Positions 6,690 through 7,200 of a DNA stretch of 7,200 bases are shown here, piece by piece. The translations under genes were made by a program, and so were the position numbers. Where the stretch lies: assembly GCA_002427015.1 (NCBI GenBank), contig DIPE01000081.1:3923-11122 (forward strand), in the 5' to 3' direction. This DNA is from Firmicutes bacterium UBA5496 (GTDB taxonomy: Bacteria > Bacillota > Proteinivoracia > UBA4975). Position 1 is the stretch's first letter. Every line of letters starts with the position of its first letter. The notes below the pieces were generated by a model. The model made no database searches, was not told the origin of the DNA, and was given only the letters and a program-made list of their open reading frames with translations.

Positions 6690-7200
6690 TTTTCTTTCCT
6701 CCTATCAATAATTCTTTTAGATCCTGGGGACGATTGGTGATGATTGCCTCAATGCCGCCTTCATTCAAGGCTGCCATAGTTTTAGAGTCATCCACCGTCC
6801 ATGCATAGATAGCAACCCGGTTTTCTTTGCAGCCCTGGATAATTTCGGGCTGGACACCATAGAACAGGGGATGGATGGAGTAGCAACCCAGTTTTTTGGC
6901 ATAATCCCATGGTTCGTAGAGCCCAGCCATGTAGAGAATGCCGGTGGGGACTTCCGGATTGATTTTTTTGCATTCTACAAGACTGTAGTGGTTAAAGGAA
7001 GATATGAGCACCGTATCTTCCAGCTTATACTTGCTGACCAGGTCCAGCACAGCCTTTTCGATGCCGGGATAGAGGATGACGCCGCTTTTGATTTCGATAT
7101 TGATGTGCATGCCCTGAAACTCTGCCAGCACTTCCTCCAGGGTGGGAATGTGCTCTTTGGCGAATTCCGGCGAGAACCAGCTGCCGGCGTCTAGCTCTTT
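6682..7200 (-). CDS. glycerophosphodiester phosphodiesterase, C-terminal 172 aa (5' end beyond window)
   Basis: The frame is open from the right edge to TAA at 6684-6682, giving 172 residues of a GDPD-family TIM-barrel enzyme that hydrolyses glycerophosphodiesters to glycerol-3-phosphate and an alcohol. Seen from the edge are LDAGSWFSPEF, then IPTLEEVLAEF and NIEIKSG (with the conserved Glu and Lys of the barrel), and near the end AWTVDD and IITNRPQDL, both characteristic. Typical family members are about 240 aa, so roughly 70 N-terminal residues, with the catalytic HRG and E-x-D motifs, lie outside the window and cannot be checked. The GTG at 7131 is an internal valine codon, not the start. 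It is the upstream gene of the pair with the transporter. No signal peptide can be judged, so cytoplasmic or exported location is open. Confidence 0.9.
   Translation of the reverse strand, partial: KELDAGSWFSPEFAKEHIPTLEEVLAEFQGMHINIEIKSGVILYPGIEKAVLDLVSKYKLEDTVLISSFNHYSLVECKKINPEVPTGILYMAGLYEPWDYAKKLGCYSIHPLFYGVQPEIIQGCKENRVAIYAWTVDDSKTMAALNEGGIEAIITNRPQDLKELLIGGKKNE

Overview
The window reads as chromosome of an endospore-forming Firmicute, most likely a class Clostridia member of middling GC. The evidence is a tricistronic gerA-gerB-gerC type spore germinant receptor locus, a small 3D-domain (peptidoglycan-acting) protein just upstream, strong purine-rich Shine-Dalgarno sites and tight overlapping operons. 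I cannot name a genus. TGA is used as a normal stop here (it ends the nitroreductase and gerB), so the code is standard.

Layout: 1-375 is mostly non-coding. Its left edge may hold the first codons of an unrecognised leftward gene. It also carries a good sigma-A type promoter (251-279) with two palindromes at the -10/+1 region, then a leader with two mutually exclusive hairpins. 376-993 is an FMN nitroreductase-family protein. 1138-1554 is a 3D-domain protein whose stop codon lies in the loop of its own terminator. 1626-3208 is gerA, 3195-4295 gerB and 4292-5425 gerC, all rightward and joined by overlaps. A near-perfect bidirectional terminator at 5424-5447 separates them from a convergent leftward pair: an MFS_2/GPH-like transporter (6689-5451), preceded by a glycerophosphodiester phosphodiesterase whose 5' end runs off the right edge.

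The main surprise is gerA. It is full length by homology (about 527 codons), but it needs a -1 frame correction near 2741 and read-through of an in-frame TGA at 2978-2980. Repairing just these two points restores the expected family sequence without a gap. Its start codon is also doubtful, because the best Shine-Dalgarno sequence lies on top of the annotated TTG and points to CTG codons. gerB and gerC look intact. Either this receptor lost its A subunit recently, or the assembly has two errors in one gene.

How the genes work together: GerA and GerB are membrane subunits and GerC the lipoprotein subunit of one receptor in the spore inner membrane. The 3D protein may act on cell-wall or cortex glycan, but no sequence evidence ties it to the receptor. 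The transporter and phosphodiesterase are translationally coupled and plausibly form a uptake-and-hydrolysis unit for a phosphodiester or its product. I found no CRISPR, mobile element, tRNA/rRNA or convincing novel system.
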